From positions 1-6,580 of the forward strand of contig JAITVU010000033.1 of NCBI GenBank assembly GCA_031285645.1: DNA of 6,580 bases, in the 5' to 3' direction. Numbering within the stretch: position 1 is the first letter of the stretch; every line of letters starts with the position of its first letter. The DNA comes from Oscillospiraceae bacterium (GTDB lineage Bacteria > Bacillota > Clostridia > Oscillospirales > Ruminococcaceae). The position numbers and the translations under genes were made by a program. The notes under the pieces are model-generated. The model worked only from the letters and a program-made list of their open reading frames with translations. It did not search any database and had not been told where the DNA came from. Positions 5,109 through 6,580 of the stretch are shown here, piece after piece.

Positions 5109-6263
5109 CTATTTCTTGTAATCGCTGCCAACCGTAATCGCGCCGCCTAAATCATCGACGGACGCCGTCTTCTCAAAAAAGTGCGGGACATTTTCAAGGA
5201 TGCCCACCACCGTGTAAAAGGGGTCGTCCTTTTTAATGGGCAGGTCGACGGCGCGCTGCTCGGTCCCCGCCTTGTAGATCGCCGTGATCAGTTCGATCGT
5301 CAGGCGGCCGCTCTCGCCGTCAATGAGGATATCGCCGCCTGTTTCGATGGCGGTGAGCACATTGTCGATCTGGCCCTGGTGGCCGATGTGCGCCATATGC
5401 GGCAATGTCTCATAGTACTCATTGAGTTCCTTCTCGAAAGCCTTATCTTCCTCGGGGAAACCGTTGGACTTAGACTGGGAGGCGTACACCTTCCATGGGG
5501 CCGATATGCGGGCTTTCTCTCCCTGGAAGATGATCTGCTGCTCCTCGCCGTGGTGGATGACGGAGCTCGTCACCTGAGCAAGCGTGCCCTTGTCATACTG
5601 CATCACGGCGACGGAAATATCCTCGACCTCCGCGTTGTCATGCGACGCGTTGCTGATCATGGCCGAAACCTTTGAGGGCATGCCGAGCATCCAGCCGAGC
5701 ATATCGATGTGGTGGACGGCATGGTTGAGCGTGCAGCCGCCGCCCTCCTTCTCCCAGAGCCCGCGCCACCACAAATCGTAATAACAGTGACCGCGCCACC
5801 AGTATGAGTCGACCTGCGCGTGGACAACCCGGCCTATTTTCCCGCTGTCCAATACTGTCTTAAGGTTCATGATGGGATCGCGGAAGCGGTTCTGGGCAAT
5901 GACGGAAAAGACCTTTCCGCTTTTTTGGGCGGCGGCGATCATGGCGTCGCACTCTTCCAGCGAGGCGGCCATCGGTTTCTCAACAATCACGTTTTTGCCC
6001 GCAGCCAGAAAATCAACGGCTATTTCCGCGTGGCAATAGGGCGGCGTACAAATGCTGACAAGGTCGATCGCAGGGTCGGCAAGGATCTCTTTATGCGAGC
6101 TGTATACCGCCGCGTCGAGGTTGTTTTCCTGCTTTTTCTGTTCCGCCTTTTCAGGGAAAATATCCACAAGGTGCGTTATTTTGCACCTGTCGGGAAAAGC
6201 GCGGTACGCGCCGATATGCATTCTCGAAATATTGCCCGTGCCGATAATCGCCACATTGATCAT
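5109..6263 (-). CDS. Gfo/Idh/MocA family NAD(P)-dependent oxidoreductase
   Basis: A canonical family member of 384 residues. The first strand and glycine loop read VAIIGTGNIS (residues 4-13). The catalytic EKP is at 95-97. The active-site segment GGGCTLNHAVHHID follows at 175-188, with His184 the likely catalytic histidine. Such enzymes are cytosolic and act on sugars, sugar acids or inositols; the substrate cannot be read here. Two in-frame ATGs exist. GGAGGG (6276-6271) is only 1 nt from the first (6269) but 7 nt from the second (6263), so I chose 6263; the longer form adds Met-Lys. It is first in a two-gene operon with the atypical relative downstream, and it is divergent from the gene starting at 6561. 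The two proteins are dissimilar enough not to be a recent duplication and may act as partners or on consecutive steps. Confidence 0.9.
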   Translation of the reverse strand: MINVAIIGTGNISRMHIGAYRAFPDRCKITHLVDIFPEKAEQKKQENNLDAAVYSSHKEILADPAIDLVSICTPPYCHAEIAVDFLAAGKNVIVEKPMAASLEECDAMIAAAQKSGKVFSVIAQNRFRDPIMNLKTVLDSGKIGRVVHAQVDSYWWRGHCYYDLWWRGLWEKEGGGCTLNHAVHHIDMLGWMLGMPSKVSAMISNASHDNAEVEDISVAVMQYDKGTLAQVTSSVIHHGEEQQIIFQGEKARISAPWKVYASQSKSNGFPEEDKAFEKELNEYYETLPHMAHIGHQGQIDNVLTAIETGGDILIDGESGRLTIELITAIYKAGTEQRAVDLPIKKDDPFYTVVGILENVPHFFEKTASVDDLGGAITVGSDYKK

Positions 6264-6302
6264 TTTCATACCCTCCAGTCAATTCTGTCGTTCACAATCT
6301 TT

Positions 6303-6316
6303 TCCAGGCCCCTGGA
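6303..6316. repeat. Short inverted repeat in the oxidoreductase leader
   Basis: TCCAGG (6303-6308) and CCTGGA (6311-6316) are perfect complements with a 2-nt centre. It lies inside the leader, 40 nt upstream of the start codon. It could be an operator half-site pair or a small RNA hairpin. Confidence 0.4.
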
Positions 6317-6343
6317 TCCCCATTTTCAGGTTATCATTGTCAA

Positions 6344-6365
6344 ACCGCCCGTCCCGGGAGGCGGT
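6344..6365. repeat. GC-rich hairpin near the start of the oxidoreductase leader
   Basis: ACCGCC (6344-6349) pairs with GGCGGT (6360-6365), and the interior holds the 8-bp palindrome TCCCGGGA (6352-6359). It lies just downstream of the likely transcription start of the minus-strand operon, where a bound protein or RNA hairpin could affect initiation or early elongation. Confidence 0.5.
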
Positions 6366-6376
6366 ACATAAATCAT

Positions 6377-6403
6377 ATTATACGTATTTCCATAATTTTT
6401 CAA
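6377..6403 (-). promoter_or_regulatory. Likely promoter of the oxidoreductase operon
   Basis: On the minus strand a perfect -10 TATAAT (6382-6377) is preceded by TTGAAA (6403-6398) at 15 bp, shorter than the preferred 17. A start near 6370 gives a leader of about 107 nt before 6263. The short spacer suggests a promoter that may need an activator. Confidence 0.55.
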
Positions 6404-6450
6404 GAGCCGTGCAGGAAAAATCACATCGCCGCGGCTGTGTAAAATGCGCC

Positions 6451-6479
6451 TTGCAATTCGGCTTCACATGCGGTATTGT
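6451..6479 (+). promoter_or_regulatory. Weak candidate promoter for the rightward edge gene
   Basis: TTGCAA (6451-6456) and TATTGT (6474-6479) have ideal 17-bp spacing but match only four of six positions each. The palindrome at 6485-6494 would cover the transcription start, a common arrangement for repression. Other weak pairs nearer 6541 are possible. Confidence 0.3.
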
Positions 6480-6484
6480 ATTCT

Positions 6485-6494
6485 TAACGCGTTA
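6485..6494. promoter_or_regulatory. Palindrome TAACGCGTTA, possible LacI-family operator
   Basis: A perfect 10-bp palindrome with a central CG, the symmetry typical of LacI/GalR-family operators. It lies 66 nt before the start at 6561 and about 115 nt upstream of the oxidoreductase promoter start. Carbohydrate operons are often controlled this way, but no regulator gene is visible in the window. Confidence 0.4.
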
Positions 6495-6560
6495 CGGCAC
6501 ATGGGCTGCGCTCAAACTGACATGCGACCAGTTTAATATACATAATAGGGAGAGGTTTAG

Positions 6561-6580
6561 ATGAACCCAAAACCTGTATT
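6561..6580 (+). CDS. 5' end of a rightward gene, cut by the window edge
   Basis: ATG at 6561 follows GGGAGAGG (6548-6555) with 5-nt spacing and opens a frame reading Met-Asn-Pro-Lys-Pro-Val before the window ends. The good ribosome binding site and the promoter-like DNA before it support a real gene divergent from the oxidoreductase operon. Six residues do not allow identification; a regulator or transporter of the operon would be a common neighbour, but that is a guess. Confidence 0.6.

Noticed and set aside
3943..5121. 392-codon plus-strand frame opposite the second oxidoreductase
   Set aside because: It starts just after the flagellin terminator without a promoter or ribosome binding site, and the minus strand carries clear Gfo/Idh/MocA motifs.

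Overview
The window looks like a piece of a Bacillota (Firmicutes) chromosome, most likely from a motile, spore-forming member of Clostridia. The reasons are the strong GGAG-type ribosome binding sites, a sigma-28 (SigD-type) flagellin promoter, a firmicute-type flagellin, a DUF4180 protein, and an M23/M50 membrane peptidase pair resembling the sporulation genes spoIVFA-spoIVFB. Base composition is moderately GC-rich, with AT-rich intergenic signals. No insertion sequence, CRISPR array, tRNA or rRNA was seen.

Layout. Positions 1-345 carry no convincing complete gene. They hold a nested set of perfect inverted repeats (96-189) that would fold like a cloverleaf, and a good leftward promoter (321-349) whose -35 box overlaps the stop codon of the next gene. 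Together these suggest a leftward structured leader of about 300 nt serving a gene that starts at the window edge. From 346 to 1903 (minus strand) lies a tight two-gene operon: a membrane-anchored M23 (LytM) peptidase followed, 4 nt after its stop codon, by an M50 intramembrane metalloprotease that starts with GTG. From 2065 to 2430 (minus) is a small DUF4180 protein with its own terminator. It is divergent from a flagellin gene (2598-3866, plus) that has a clear sigma-28 promoter and a strong rho-independent terminator. From 3967 to 6263 (minus) a two-gene operon encodes two different Gfo/Idh/MocA oxidoreductases, convergent with flagellin. At the right edge a plus-strand gene begins at 6561, divergent from the oxidoreductases.

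How the genes work together. The M23/M50 pair fits a regulated intramembrane proteolysis module, with the M23 protein as anchor or regulator and the M50 protein as protease, as in pro-sigma-K processing during sporulation. The two oxidoreductases probably act in sequence or as partners on a sugar or cyclitol, under a regulated divergent promoter region. Flagellin and DUF4180 appear to be stand-alone transcription units.

The most unusual items are the nested palindromes and leader at the left edge, the short M50 protease next to an M23 domain with all its metal ligands, the two cysteines in flagellin, and the atypical nucleotide-binding end of the second oxidoreductase.
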